Assembly: GCF_900101825.1 (NCBI RefSeq)
Contig: NZ_FNAG01000003.1
Span: forward strand, 186,001 to 250,000
Length of the DNA: 64,000 nucleotides
From: Aquimonas voraii
Lineage (GTDB): Bacteria > Pseudomonadota > Gammaproteobacteria > Xanthomonadales > Xanthomonadaceae
Direction: 5' to 3'
The notes beneath the pieces are model-generated. The model searched no databases, was not told the DNA's origin, and was given only the letters and a program-made list of their open reading frames with translations. Within the stretch, counting starts at the first letter, position 1. The number at the start of each line of letters is the position of its first letter. Of the stretch, positions 19,801-28,182 are shown one piece after another. A program made the position numbers and the translations under genes.

Positions 19801-20025
19801 GCCGATGTCTTCCGAGGTGATGGCATCGACGATGCCGGTGGAGTCGCGTCGCACGCCCATCGATTGCTCGAGTGCGCCGCGCATCCCGCTGACGACGATG
19901 GCGTCAAGGCGTGTCGCGTCGTCGCCCTCGGTATCGCTCTGTGCGTAGAGCGGGTTGATCACCAGCACGCCGCTCACGAAAGTGAACAGAGCTCGTGAAC
20001 GGAACCGATACTTGTCCAGGTTCAT
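16894..20025 (-). CDS. TonB-dependent outer-membrane receptor, probable xylo-oligosaccharide transporter
   Basis: 1043-residue outer-membrane receptor. It has a signal peptide ending VINPLYAQ, a TonB-box-like LDAIVVSGMRG, a plug domain (IVDAITSEDIGKFPDTNLAE, RITGISIERRDGEG, TLNGRQIPG), a large barrel, and the terminal signature YMLGFRYTF ending in Phe. I start at 20025 where AAGGGGG precedes the ATG; the longer frame adds 17 residues before the signal peptide. Two xyl-boxes lie about 450 bp upstream, tying it to xylan-derived sugars. The subfamily (long N-terminus, no secretin/FecR domain) is common among oligosaccharide receptors of Xanthomonadales. SapC, cupin and halogenase genes follow. 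Confidence 0.92.
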   Translation of the reverse strand: MNLDKYRFRSRALFTFVSGVLVINPLYAQSDTEGDDATRLDAIVVSGMRGALEQSMGVRRDSTGIVDAITSEDIGKFPDTNLAESLQRITGISIERRDGEGAQVTARGFGPQFNLVTLNGRQIPGADAFGAPGQVPIGGVDGGTRAFNFAQLASEAVSGLEVYKTGQANVPSGGIGATINILTARPLDRAGLVANAGIKGMYDESAPFDQEITPEVSGIFSYANDDKTWGVSLSASYQERQGGSIQATENGWNVQPWTGTEAALRPGASVVNPPAIGQLYGMPNDIRYAFADFQRERLNAQGVLQFAPTDSLTLTLDYTYGNNEITEDRGEQTQWLQRSNSFTHLEFDTGQAVATPIYLRDVVGLKDFGLEQQRSMQKYRLDSLGFNAVWRANDDLRFTVDTHQSKSRSLPNDPFTGGGSTFFSLAGTNNCQAGGPYCGGGWAQEFRFNNGLPIASRTWYPTNADALAGTNGVVNPDFPASQLGSQVLRINAQTQESRVKAGKIDGEWMFDGGRFQFGVDSSDTRMTRRQNSEMYAALGDWGVANAGNESGMTDLLTPFSITRLFNDFGTAGIPTGAWRGDASELAQWAAQRYGASTRVNPQLAADNEINESVDAAYVQIELDGELAGRTVNSRIGLRYERTDITSTSVVAIPGAIEWQANNDFRIVRSDTLQPFSEKAKYSHLLPNMDFSIDLREDLKGRASFSQTMSRVPYGNLYAGPSPNQPTGSILINPSTRATGSAQNPALIPLEADNLDLALEWYFAPSSYVTLTYWNKRVDNFVGNTVVRESLYDLRDPSSGPDARAALDFLLSANCRTQVAAGGGDVDAACSANDTALFTALALLRNPGTGGLAAYNGTVAQVLQMEFDFDLVGEEDDPLYLFDVNRPVNQRKAKLSGWELGGQYFFGDSGFGVYANYTIVKGDVGIDDAGDPTVDQFALLGLSDTANAMLMYEKYGWSVRLAWNWRDEYLILANQGGSRNPFYVEEYTQWDLSTSYRINDRMSVSLEAINLTGEDIRWRGRSYNQFIKLLDQSPRYMLGFRYTF

Positions 20026-20470
20026 TGGCAGACCCCCTTCAGCCGATCGGGCAGGCACTGCCTGGCCCGAGTCCATGCGCTACGGCGGGCTGCCGACAGG
20101 TTTTGCCGACTGCAGATCATCATTTCTTGTCACTCCCCATTGGGCTAGAGAACGCTGCGTCGCCCTCGGCGTACAACCGGGGCTCCCCCTCGGATCGCCT
20201 ACGGCGGCCCGACCTCCTCGAACGCTCAGGCCACCTCCGGGCAGCCTGATCTCCACGCGACAGAACCTTCTTCGAGCCCCCGGCTTTTTGTCCTGGCCGG
20301 GTCGCCATCAGCGGGCTTCCACGCGCTCCTCTTCGGTGACATCCAGAACCTTCTCGCTCCCGCCCCCGGGGCGAATGTTTCATTCGGCAGGCTCAGTCCG
20401 AAAACCCTTGAGCGCAGGCGCTGGCTATCTGCGATGCCCAGCGGTTCCTCGGCTCCGCTGCCCCATCGAA
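20026..20470 (-). other. Long leader between TonB-receptor start and the xyl-boxes
   Basis: About 445 bp without a convincing gene; the open frames here lack codon structure and ribosome sites. On the minus strand it holds small stem-loops, e.g. CGAATG/CATTCG at 20372-20386, and a GC-rich stem near 20280-20300. Either the receptor mRNA has a very long 5' leader or a closer promoter exists that I cannot recognise. Confidence 0.4.
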
Positions 20471-20484
20471 TGGGAGCGCTACCA
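20471..20484. promoter_or_regulatory. Candidate XylR operator upstream of TonB receptor (xyl-box 4)
   Basis: TGGGAGCGCTACCA, almost identical to box 2. Its centre lies 42 bp (four helical turns) from box 5, suiting cooperative binding on one face of the helix. Confidence 0.68.
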
Positions 20485-20512
20485 TCTGCGGTTCCAAGAA
20501 AAGCGCTCTCGA

Positions 20513-20526
20513 TGACAGCGCTATCA
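20513..20526. promoter_or_regulatory. Candidate XylR operator upstream of TonB receptor (xyl-box 5)
   Basis: TGACAGCGCTATCA, the most symmetric copy in the window (one mismatch between half-sites). A weaker AGCGCT core without good flanks lies at 20502-20507 between boxes 4 and 5. Confidence 0.68.
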
Positions 20527-20699
20527 GATTTCGGCAGTGGCGTGATAACACCCTCCTGCAGGACTGTCACCATGCAGTGCAACAGGGAGCAGGGCGAACC
20601 CGTGCTCCGGAAGACCTGCGACAAGCCGCTGCCGTCACGACAGGCGCCAGATTGCCCCTGCTCGGAAACGGCGAGCGAGCAGAACCAGCCCGCGCTGTC

Positions 20700-21582
20700 C
20701 GCCTGAAAGGCAAGTCGTTCCGACGGGGCGTCTAGCTTCGCCAAGGTGGGCCTGCGCGGATGCAGGGCGGCGCGCAGCGCCGGCTCGGCTTCGGCGAGCC
20801 GGGCGCGGGCGCTCGCGATGTCGTCAGCGGCGGCGTCCGCTTCAGCCAAGGCCAGCAGGGCTCGGGTCGTGCTGGGATGCGCTGCCGGATGCAGGGATTC
20901 AGCCAGCGCCAGTGCCTCGCGCCGCAGCCGTTGGCGGGCGCTGTGGTCGACCCGTGCGCGGCCTGCGCCTGCAGCAGGGCGAGCCGTTGCGGCACGGGCA
21001 CTTGGTCGAGGGCACTCAGCACGGCCTGCGCGCTGCCGATCGCAGCGGGCGCTTCGACGACGCGGCCAGCACGCGCAGCTGCCGACCTTCGACGAAGGGC
21101 ATGGCCAGCCAGGGCTCGCCGGCCTCGGTCGTGCCGCCGTCGATCAGCCCCGCGATATGTGGGTGCTCCAGCGCCGCCAGCACCTGGCGTTCGCGGCGGA
21201 AGCGTTCGCGCACGCGCTCGGACACGTAGCCGCGCACCAGCTTGAGCGCGACCCGGCGGTCGTACTCGCCGTCGTCGCGTTCGCCCAGCAGCACCACGCC
21301 CATGCCGCCCTCGCCGACCAGGCCGAGCACGCGTCAGGGCGCGATGCGCCCCGGCAGGGCGCCGCGCAGCGCCGCCGCGGCCGCGCCGCGCACCCGCTCG
21401 GAGACGGCGTCCTTGTCCGCGACGTGGCTTGAATCCGCTGGGGTGGCGGCAGACAGCAGCGCCTCTGCCCGCGCGGCAAGCGCTGCATCGATGCCTTCAG
21501 CGCGATACAGCGCTTCGCGCTGCGCCAGCGTCAGCCCCTGCACGCGCTCGAACAGCGTGAGCGGCGCACCCGGCGCGCTCAC
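20700..21582 (-). pseudogene. Decayed Ser/Thr protein kinase with TPR-type C-terminus
   Basis: The frame starts at a GTG (21582) overlapping the sigma-factor stop, giving SAPGAPLTLFERVQGLTLAQ then GALPGRIAP and an in-frame TGA (21334-21336). The same frame resumes with VLGLVGEGGMGVVLLGERD and VALKLVRG, i.e. the kinase glycine loop and lysine, and stops near HPHIAGLIDGG...MPFVEGRQL. Everything from the catalytic HRD loop to the helical repeats is absent. Remnants of the repeats continue in a second frame (VPVPQRLALLQAQAAHG) and a third (REALALAESLHPAAHPSTTR). So there is one nonsense codon, one large deletion and one frameshift. The kinase at 41043-43859 is the intact counterpart. The 3' limit is approximate. 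Confidence 0.8.
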
Positions 21583-22122
21583 GACATCGCCTCGCGCAGC
21601 CAGGCACGACCAAACTTCAAATCACGTTCGACCGTAGCCACCGACAGCCCCAGCACCTCGCCGACCCGGCGCGCATCGAGTCCTCCGAAATTGGTCAGCT
21701 CAAGCGCGCGCGGCTCGCTCGTCCTCGGCCGCCAAGCGCTCCAGCGCCTCGTGCACCTCCAGCACGCCGACGCCATCGTCGACGGCCGCATGTTCCGGGT
21801 CGAGCGTCACCGCCACCGCATCGGCACCGCGCTTTGCTGCAGCGGCGCGGCGCGCATGGTCGACCAGCACGGTGCGCATCTGCAGTGCGGCGAGCGCGAA
21901 GAAGTGCGCCCGCGAATCCCAGTCGACGTCCGCGCCCAGCATCAGTGCGACCGCTTCGTGCACCAGCACGGTCGGGCTCAGCACCACGTCCGCGCCCTGG
22001 AAGCGCTGCCGCGCCATCTGCTTCAGTCGGTCGTAGATGTGCGCATTCAAGCGCGGTGCCGCATCGGCAGCACCAGCGCGCCACGCATGCAGCAGGGCAG
22101 TGATGGCGGCGGTGTGTTCCAA
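21579..22122 (-). pseudogene. Frameshifted ECF-type sigma factor paired with the decayed kinase
   Basis: A TTG at 22122, six bases after a GGAGG, opens LEHTAAITALLHAWRAG. Sigma region 2 follows (LSPTVLVHEAVALM; DSRAHFFALAALQMRTVLVD). The frame breaks near 21700-21712, where ...LAAEDERAARA runs into a stop; the adjacent frame continues with LELTNFGGLDARRVGEVLGL and SVATVERDLKFGRAWLREAMS, which is region 4. A single-base indel explains it. The stop overlaps the kinase GTG, the same architecture as the intact pair at 43856-44434. Programmed frameshifting is not suggested by any slippery run that I can see. Confidence 0.78.
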
Positions 22123-22286
22123 GGGGTTCCTCCGGGGCGCGGGTACGTTACCGGAAGGCGGTTGGGGGCGGCCACTCGCGCACACACAGTGCCGCGGTGA
22201 ACGCCTGTCGCGATCGCGTGGGCAGAAAGGCCTGCAATGACGGACACGGGTTCCGCAAGCGCTTCGGCCGGGAGGCCGCCCTGCGC

Positions 22287-23117
22287 TCACGAACTCGGCA
22301 GCTGTGTCTCTTGCAGAGAGTCCAGCCAGGCCTGCTTGAGGGCGTCCACACGGCTCTGGTCTGCCACGACAGTGCGCAGATTCGCCAGACCTTCTCGCGC
22401 CACGATGTAGTCGACGAAGGACCAAGACAGGGCATAGAAGGGCTTGGCGTAGCGGGTACGATCGGTCAACACCTTCGTGACGATCAGGTCCAGCTCGGGC
22501 GGCAGCTCATTGCGGCGTCCGCGCGGACCAACCAGATCCAAGACTTCCTGGCCCTGGGGTGTTGCCAGATGCAGCTGGACGTCACGTAGCCGCTCTGGCA
22601 GAACGACCGAGCTGTGATAGCCCCCGCTGATCGGCTCGACTGCGGCCGCGACGTGGTTGGCCAGACCTTCGCCGAGCCACTCCGAGTGACGCCACGACCA
22701 GCTGGCCATGGCGTGCACCATTTCGTGCAGATAGGGCGCGCTGCGATCGGAGATTCGCCAGGTGGGTATGTACACCATGGTCGGGTGATCGAAGCGCACA
22801 TGCGACATGCGCACCCGCGGGCTCATGTAGACCTCGATCGTGCGCGGTGACTCCGGCTCGTCGAGCAGTTCACCCAGGTGCGGCCGCAGAACCGCAAGGC
22901 CCCGTTCGAGATTGCGGAAGAACGCCAGCACCTCGGCCTCGTCGAGGCCGTTGGGATCGATCCAGAGCGTCAGCCCCTCCGAGTCGTAGCGCTGTCCCGA
23001 GGCCTGCAGCGTCTCGGTGACCTCAATGGCGAGGCGGGTTTGCGGCGACTGGGCGTGCAGGGGAGCAATGGCGAGACAGCCGAGAACCAGGGCGAGACGC
23101 TGCAAGATGTCGGGCAT
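22287..23117 (-). CDS. Secreted putative zinc metallopeptidase (HExxH, gluzincin-like)
   Basis: 276-residue exported protein of unknown specific role. The signal peptide is DILQRLALVLGCLAIAPLHA. The metal site is likely APYLHEMVHAMASW with the downstream Glu in EWLGEGLANHVAA, i.e. HExxH plus a third Glu ligand 20-odd residues on, as in gluzincins. The start at 23117 is chosen so that the hydrophobic segment is N-terminal; its ribosome site is weak, and an upstream start at 23240 would give a longer hydrophobic leader. It stands alone between decayed genes on the same strand. Peptidase activity is inferred from the motif only. Confidence 0.65.
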   Translation of the reverse strand: MPDILQRLALVLGCLAIAPLHAQSPQTRLAIEVTETLQASGQRYDSEGLTLWIDPNGLDEAEVLAFFRNLERGLAVLRPHLGELLDEPESPRTIEVYMSPRVRMSHVRFDHPTMVYIPTWRISDRSAPYLHEMVHAMASWSWRHSEWLGEGLANHVAAAVEPISGGYHSSVVLPERLRDVQLHLATPQGQEVLDLVGPRGRRNELPPELDLIVTKVLTDRTRYAKPFYALSWSFVDYIVAREGLANLRTVVADQSRVDALKQAWLDSLQETQLPSS

Positions 23118-23277
23118 CAGTGAAGTTATCGGCAACAGGGCGACGCAGCATAAGGCTGTGCGGATGAACGATATGGGCCTGATGGGCGTGCCTTGGCTTG
23201 ACCATGAACGACACTTGGCGAGCAGGCGGCGCCGGCGCACCCCTGCGCGGGGTGCGCGTCAGCACCGCGGCACGTCG

Positions 23278-23612
23278 TCAAGCCCGCATGTCGATCCGCA
23301 GCGGCACGCTCGCCTGCGTCACGCCGGGTCGGCTCTGGGCGACGGTCCGCGCATCCGCGCCAAACCACGCCAGCGTCCGCCCCAGCGCTGCCACCTCGCC
23401 GAGGATCAGCAGCGCCGGTGACTTCACCGCCTCGCGCTTGGCCGTCTCCGGCAGACTGGCCAGATCGCAGTGGATCACCCGCTGCTCGGGCCGGCTGCCG
23501 TTCTGGATCAGCGCGGCCGGCGTGTGGCCGCCGCGGCCGTGGGCCAGCAGGCGTTCGCGCAGGGTGTCGAGGCCGCTCACGCCCATGCAGACGACGAGCG
23601 CCTGCTTCTCCC
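23278..23612 (-). pseudogene. Duplicated 3' fragment of cysG (uroporphyrinogen methyltransferase C-terminus)
   Basis: Encodes roughly the last 110 residues of the SUMT domain, from [16 protein letters not shown] through [20 protein letters not shown] to the terminus [10 protein letters not shown]. It matches the C-terminus of the full cysG at 26206-28182, with the central block identical. No start codon or N-terminal domain accompanies it. The two copies are in the same orientation and bracket the delta-60-like gene, so a duplication or insertion separated them. The differences cluster in the outer parts, suggesting an older duplication with conservation or gene conversion in the middle. Confidence 0.82.
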
Positions 23613-23690
23613 CTGGCACGCACTTCCGGCCGCGACTGCATGGCCCCATTCGTTTGAGCGGGCGTAACGAGCTGCGCACGTTCGTCCCAC

Positions 23691-23713
23691 CCCGCCCCTT
23701 TGGTGGGGGCGGG
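23691..23713 (-). terminator. GC-rich hairpin after the delta-60-like gene
   Basis: CCCGCCCC (23691-23698) pairs perfectly with GGGGCGGG (23706-23713) around a 7-nt loop, 17 bases past the stop of the gene ending at 23730. There is no clear T-run on the transcribed side, so it may be a processing or Rho-assisted end. Confidence 0.4.
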
Positions 23714-23729
23714 ATGCGAACCCAGCGCA

Positions 23730-25994
23730 TCAGTCCTCGAAGCCGTCTTCGAAAACCACGTCGTCGGTGCGGTAGAACGCGGCATAGGTGCCGCTGGCGG
23801 TCGCCGACAGCGCGAAGATGCGTTCGCCAAAGCGGTACATCCAGTTCGGCTGCAGCGCTTCGCCACCGCGTGATGGCCAGTTGGGGTCCACCTCGCCGCT
23901 TCCGGTCGACACCCGGAACACCCGCGGCGGCCGCTCGCCCGAACTGTCCAGAGGCCCCAGCCCGCCGACGTAGACGAATTCGCCCGCCTCATCCACCGCG
24001 ATGCCACCGGGGGCCCAATGGTCCGACAGCGTACCCAGCACCTGACCCTCGGGCGCGCCTGCAGGATCGAACCTACGAATCACCCATGCGGGCTCCGCCG
24101 TCGTCTGTCCTGGGAAAGAGGCATAGATCACCCCGCTGCCCGCATGCACGTCGAAGCCGCCCAGCTGCGCCAACGGCGCCGTGCGGATGGGACCCAAACC
24201 GACCGCCTCGGCGGGGCCGGGGAGCCAACGGTAGAGCATGTGCTGCGGCGAGCTCGGTGGCGGTGGAAAGATGATCACACCGCCGCCCGCGAACGCATTC
24301 GCCGGCGGCGGGCTGCGATCGAACACCGCGGCCCCATCGCTCCGGACCGCGATTCGTCGGGTGCTTCCGAACGGCAGGGCTGTGCTTGCAGCCGCCAGCT
24401 GGCCCGTCCGATCTCCGGTCCTGATGCGGTTGCGTTCCGCGACCAGGAAGCCGGAGCCGTAGCTCGCAACGCCCGATTTCAGGACATTCGCATCGCCCGA
24501 GCTGCCGGAATTGAAATCGGGCACCCACGCGCCATCCGAAAGCCGCACCGCACCCAAGGCCCAGGTGCCCTCAGGGCTTTGGGCCCCCCAGTCCTCGGGC
24601 CGGGGAATAGCTTTGATCGAGCTGGTGTAAAGAAGCTCTCCGCCGGGGGTGGCGGCGAACGCGTTGGGCGTTCCGAGGAAGTCCATGAAGGGCCCGGCGA
24701 GCCGCTGACCCTCTGCATTCAGACGCAGGGTCCCCCACAGCCGTGTGCCCCCGACCACATGGGTGAACTCGCCGAAAACCAGTGCTCCGCCTCCCTCGGC
24801 GGGCACGGCGCCATGGAACCGCACGCCGCTTGAGCTTCCAAGTGAAGGAGCCATTGCCGTGGGCGTGCTGCTGGTAGTTGAAAGCGACATGGCTCCGACA
24901 CGGGTCTGACTCGTCGACCGCAGCGAACCGAGGACCAGCACGCGATCGCCAGTCACCAGCAGTCGGGCGCCGCGGCCGACGATCTGGGGCGGATCAAAGC
25001 TGGGATCCTGCGCGTTGTTCGCGGAACTGTCGAAGCGCCAAAGTCCGCTGTATCCCGAGGGCGGGTTCGGCCCCAGGGAGAAGGGCCACCCCATCAGCAC
25101 ATAGGGCCGGTCCTGGGAATCGAATGCGATCTGTTCGACCAGGTCGAAAGCTACAGGCGACTGGAATGCGTGTGCGGTCGTGCCATCCGGGTTGAGCCGG
25201 TGCACGGCGGGCCCCGTGCTGACGAACACATCGCCCGCTGAGTTCAAGGCAATATCGCGAACGTGTGACCAGGACCACATGCCCGGCACGGCCGGGCGCT
25301 CTGCGAAGGCAGGATCGAGGGTCAGCGTCCCCGCCGTGAGCTTCACCAGCCCCCGGCGCTGTGCGCCGGAGATGAACTCAAAGGCGCCGCCTACCAGTAC
25401 GCTGCCATCGCCGAGTACTTGCAGGTCGAATACTTCATTGTTCAGTCCAAGAATCACGTCGTAGCTGCCAGACCTCGCGTTCACAAGGAGCAATTGCCGT
25501 AGCGGCGAGGTGTCAGGTCGGTGCACGGCAAGCAAGTTGCCATCGGGAAGTACGGCCAGCTTCTCGATCACACCGGGCAGCGCCTGCTCCTCGCCCGGAT
25601 TCAGAACCCATGCATCCAACTGCCCTGTCAGGCTGAGGCGGGCCAGCCGCGGTCGCGCCGAGCCTTCGATGCTGTCGAAGTCGCCGCCCACGTAGAGCCA
25701 CTGCGCCTCCGCGTGTAGGGCAAGCGCCTTCGCTCCCTCGATGGACGGGCCCCAGTTCTGCCGGAGTTCAAACTGCGCGGTGAAGTTGAGGAGGCTGCTG
25801 TTGACCGCCGTGGAGTCGACATGTGTGGTGTCACTAGCAATCGCAAAGCTGCCGTCGGGTAGCGCGACGGCGCTGTGGACAGTCGCTGGCTTGAGCAGGA
25901 CCTCGTCGACCAGCCGGACCTGGGCAAAGGTGGCATGGCTTGGCAGAGCAAGCAGGGTAAAACCCAGAAAGAGAACGCAACCAAGTCGCGACAT
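23730..25994 (-). CDS. Secreted beta-propeller / delta-60-repeat-like protein with C-terminal GFE motif
   Basis: 754-residue exported protein. The signal peptide is [21 protein letters not shown]. The body is made of repeats alternating 'value-by-name' blocks such as [26 protein letters not shown] and FVYVGGLGP, as in delta-60 (DUF5122) and related propeller proteins. It ends VVFEDGFED. Start at 25994: GAGG six bases upstream; a GTG 12 bases earlier is possible. Function unknown. The same C-terminal F-x-(D/N)-G-F-E motif ends the proteins at 38557 and 39376. It lies between two copies of the cysG 3' end, which suggests it arrived by rearrangement. Confidence 0.72.
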   Translation of the reverse strand: MSRLGCVLFLGFTLLALPSHATFAQVRLVDEVLLKPATVHSAVALPDGSFAIASDTTHVDSTAVNSSLLNFTAQFELRQNWGPSIEGAKALALHAEAQWLYVGGDFDSIEGSARPRLARLSLTGQLDAWVLNPGEEQALPGVIEKLAVLPDGNLLAVHRPDTSPLRQLLLVNARSGSYDVILGLNNEVFDLQVLGDGSVLVGGAFEFISGAQRRGLVKLTAGTLTLDPAFAERPAVPGMWSWSHVRDIALNSAGDVFVSTGPAVHRLNPDGTTAHAFQSPVAFDLVEQIAFDSQDRPYVLMGWPFSLGPNPPSGYSGLWRFDSSANNAQDPSFDPPQIVGRGARLLVTGDRVLVLGSLRSTSQTRVGAMSLSTTSSTPTAMAPSLGSSSGVRFHGAVPAEGGGALVFGEFTHVVGGTRLWGTLRLNAEGQRLAGPFMDFLGTPNAFAATPGGELLYTSSIKAIPRPEDWGAQSPEGTWALGAVRLSDGAWVPDFNSGSSGDANVLKSGVASYGSGFLVAERNRIRTGDRTGQLAAASTALPFGSTRRIAVRSDGAAVFDRSPPPANAFAGGGVIIFPPPPSSPQHMLYRWLPGPAEAVGLGPIRTAPLAQLGGFDVHAGSGVIYASFPGQTTAEPAWVIRRFDPAGAPEGQVLGTLSDHWAPGGIAVDEAGEFVYVGGLGPLDSSGERPPRVFRVSTGSGEVDPNWPSRGGEALQPNWMYRFGERIFALSATASGTYAAFYRTDDVVFEDGFED

Positions 25995-26205
25995 GTTGGA
26001 CCTCACAGAAGGAAAGCTTCAAGCGCGTAGCGGACGCGTGCGAATTCTGCCAGACGGTCTCTTGCATCGATACGACCCTGCAGGCCGTGTCAAGCGATCA
26101 CTTCCTGCGGTGCGGGCCATAGTTGCCCCCAGGTTTGAAGCCGGTCCGTATCGCTCGAGCTTGGGGGTCGGAGGGCTCGTTCGTGCCGGGAAGAGGCGAC
26201 CCCGC

Positions 26206-28182
26206 TCAGGCCCGCATGTCGATGCGCAGCGGCACGCTGACCGGTGTCGGTCGCGATGAGCTCTGCAAGGCGCTCTGCGCATCCTCGCCAAACCACGCCA
26301 GCGTCCGCCCCAGCGCTGCCACCTCGCCGAGGATCAGCAGTGCCGGTGAATTCACCGCCTCGCGTTTGGCCGTCTCCGGCAGACTGGCCAGATCGCAGTG
26401 AATGACGCGTTGTTCGGGCCGGCTGCCGTTTTCGATCAGCGCGGCTGGCGTGCTGGCGCTGCGGCCGTGGGCGATCAGACGCTCCCGCACGGTGTCGAGT
26501 CCGGAGACGCCCATGTAGACGGCCAGGGTCTGCTTCTCCTGCGCCAGCGCGCGCCAGTCGAGCGCGTCGATGGAATTGCGGCAGTGGGCGGTGACGAAGC
26601 GGACGGATTGGGCGTAGTCGCGGTGGGTGAGCGGGATGCCGGCGTGTGCGGCGCAGGCCAGCGCGGCGGTGATGCCGGGCACGACTTCGTAGGCGATGCC
26701 GTGGGCGCGCAGGTGTTCGAGTTCCTCACCACCGCGGCCGAAGATGAAGGGGTCGCCGCCTTTCAGCCGCACCACGCGCTTGCCCTTCCGCGCGTGTTCG
26801 AGCAGCAGGGCGTGGATGCCCTCCTGGGTGGTGTGATGGGTGCCGGCTTCCTTGGCGACTTCGATGAACTGGGCGTCGCGGCGCGCGAGTTCGAGCACGG
26901 CGCGGCTGACCAGGCGGTCGTGCAGGATCACATCGGCTTCCTGCAGTCGGCGCTGACCTTTCAGCGTGAGCAGGCCGGGGTCGCCGGGGCCGGCGCCGAC
27001 CAGGCTGACGAAGCCTTCTCTTGAGCCTTCGGGTTCGCCGGCTTCGATCAGTTCGACGAGACGCGCGCGCGCGGCGTCCAAGCGCGCGGCGCGCAGCAGC
27101 TCGCCGACTTCGCCCGGCCACAGGCTTTCCATGAACTTGCGGCGGCTTGGCACGTGTGGGAAGCGCGCGCGGAGGCGGGCGCGGTGGATGCGCAACAGCT
27201 CGGCCAGCTGGCCGAAGCTCTCGTCCACCGACTGTTCGATTTTCTCGCGCAGCTGTCGCGCCAGCACCGGTGCCGCGCCGCCGCTGCTGATGGCGACAGT
27301 CAGCGGGCCGCGGCGCACCACGGCGGGCACCTGCACGCGGGTCAGCTCGGTGTCGTCGACCACGTTGACCCAGAGCCTGCGTGCAGCGCCTTCCTCGGCG
27401 ACGGCGCGGTTGACTTCCACCGCATCGGTCGCGGCGATGGCGAGGAAGACCTCGTCCAGCCAGTGCGGTTGGAATTCGTCTTCGAGGTGGGTGATGCGCC
27501 CCTCGGCCTTGAGCTTCTGCAGGGCTTCGTTGAGCGCGGGCGCACCGACGCGGACTTCGGCGCCGCATTCGATCAGGGGCAGAACTTTACGCGCCGCGAC
27601 TTCGCCGCCGCCGACGACGAGGATGGGGCGGCCCTGGAAGTTGAGGAAGAGGGGGTAGAGGGGTGTGGCGGCTGAGGTCGAGTCTCGCGATTCGAGCTTC
27701 GCAGCTTGCGCTCTTGAGCCCCTCTCCCCTCGTGGGAGAGGGGTTGGGGAGAGGGGGGCGCGAGCGTTGGCGGGGTGCGCGCCAAGCTCCGCCCGGACCC
27801 TCGCTCCGTTAGTCGCGGGATTGGGGCTTGGAGATTCGGGATCGGTGAGAACTGGGGTGTCGCGGGTTGCAAGCCTGTGCTCCGCCCGGACCCTCTCCCC
27901 ACTAGAGCCGGGATTCGGGAGTGGGGATTGGGGATTGGTGAGAGCAGGGGTGTCGCAGGTTCGAGGCACGTGCTCCGCCTGGACCCTCTCCCCCCACCCT
28001 TGGGCCCTCGCTTCGCCTCTGTTCGTTCGAGCCTCGCGCTCCCGCCGTGAGTTCGTAGGCGGCTCGACTCGCTCCGACCGAAGAGGGGAGCGAAGCGCGG
28101 CTTCGCCCGCTGGCTCAAGCGAGCGGCTCGGAGTGCTCTGCGAATCCCGAATCCCGAATCCCCAATCCCAGCTCTTACTCAT
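26206..28182 (-). CDS. cysG: Siroheme synthase CysG with repeat-derived N-terminal extension
   Basis: Makes siroheme for sulfite reductase. Order: NAD-binding dehydrogenase/ferrochelatase half ([39 protein letters not shown]), then the SUMT half ([59 protein letters not shown]), ending IDMRA. The conserved enzyme begins around base 27650 at [12 protein letters not shown], but no ATG, GTG or TTG lies in frame near it. The frame runs on for about 180 low-complexity codons to an ATG at 28182 that overlaps the cysH stop (ATGAGTAA). I therefore place the start there with low certainty; the extension is encoded by intergenic-type repeats. Confidence 0.82.
   Translation of the reverse strand: MSKSWDWGFGIRDSQSTPSRSLEPAGEAALRSPLRSERVEPPTNSRREREARTNRGEARAQGWGERVQAEHVPRTCDTPALTNPQSPLPNPGSSGERVRAEHRLATRDTPVLTDPESPSPNPATNGARVRAELGAHPANARAPLSPTPLPRGERGSRAQAAKLESRDSTSAATPLYPLFLNFQGRPILVVGGGEVAARKVLPLIECGAEVRVGAPALNEALQKLKAEGRITHLEDEFQPHWLDEVFLAIAATDAVEVNRAVAEEGAARRLWVNVVDDTELTRVQVPAVVRRGPLTVAISSGGAAPVLARQLREKIEQSVDESFGQLAELLRIHRARLRARFPHVPSRRKFMESLWPGEVGELLRAARLDAARARLVELIEAGEPEGSREGFVSLVGAGPGDPGLLTLKGQRRLQEADVILHDRLVSRAVLELARRDAQFIEVAKEAGTHHTTQEGIHALLLEHARKGKRVVRLKGGDPFIFGRGGEELEHLRAHGIAYEVVPGITAALACAAHAGIPLTHRDYAQSVRFVTAHCRNSIDALDWRALAQEKQTLAVYMGVSGLDTVRERLIAHGRSASTPAALIENGSRPEQRVIHCDLASLPETAKREAVNSPALLILGEVAALGRTLAWFGEDAQSALQSSSRPTPVSVPLRIDMRA
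27816..27845. repeat. GGGATT heptamer repeat, copy in tandem unit 1
   Basis: Degenerate run of GGGATT(C/G)-like heptamers, part of a family found at nine or more other sites here. Confidence 0.65.
27909..27938. repeat. GGGATT heptamer repeat, copy in tandem unit 2
   Basis: CCGGGATTCGGGAGTGGGG followed by two more units; it can pair with the reverse-oriented array at 28141-28170. Confidence 0.75.
28141..28170. repeat. GGGATT heptamer repeat, reverse orientation
   Basis: CGAATCCCGAATCCCGAATC and further units, just downstream of cysH; the inverted partner of 27909-27938. Confidence 0.75.

Larger units (their letters stand above)
27786..27995. repeat. 93-bp tandem repeat (two units plus the start of a third)
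   Basis: The block GCTCCGCC(C/T)GGACCCTC begins at 27786, 27879 and 27972, exactly 93 bp apart. Each full unit carries a GGGATT-type heptamer cluster. As 93 is a multiple of three, the units keep the cysG frame open and encode a 31-residue repeat (e.g. [20 protein letters not shown]). Confidence 0.8.

Noticed and set aside
20120-20383. Small basic frame in the receptor leader as a possible leader peptide gene
   Set aside because: No ribosome site and no recognisable sequence; random open frame is likely at this GC content.
21579-22122. Programmed frameshift in the sigma gene
   Set aside because: No slippery run or stimulatory structure seen, and the partner kinase is also broken; ordinary decay is simpler.
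23278-23730. Independent methyltransferase gene
   Set aside because: The open frame starts inside the neighbour's terminus and holds only the last third of the SUMT domain; treated as a fragment.
27786-27995. CRISPR-like array
   Set aside because: Only two to three units of 93 bp, no short direct repeat with unique spacers, no cas genes; a plain tandem duplication.
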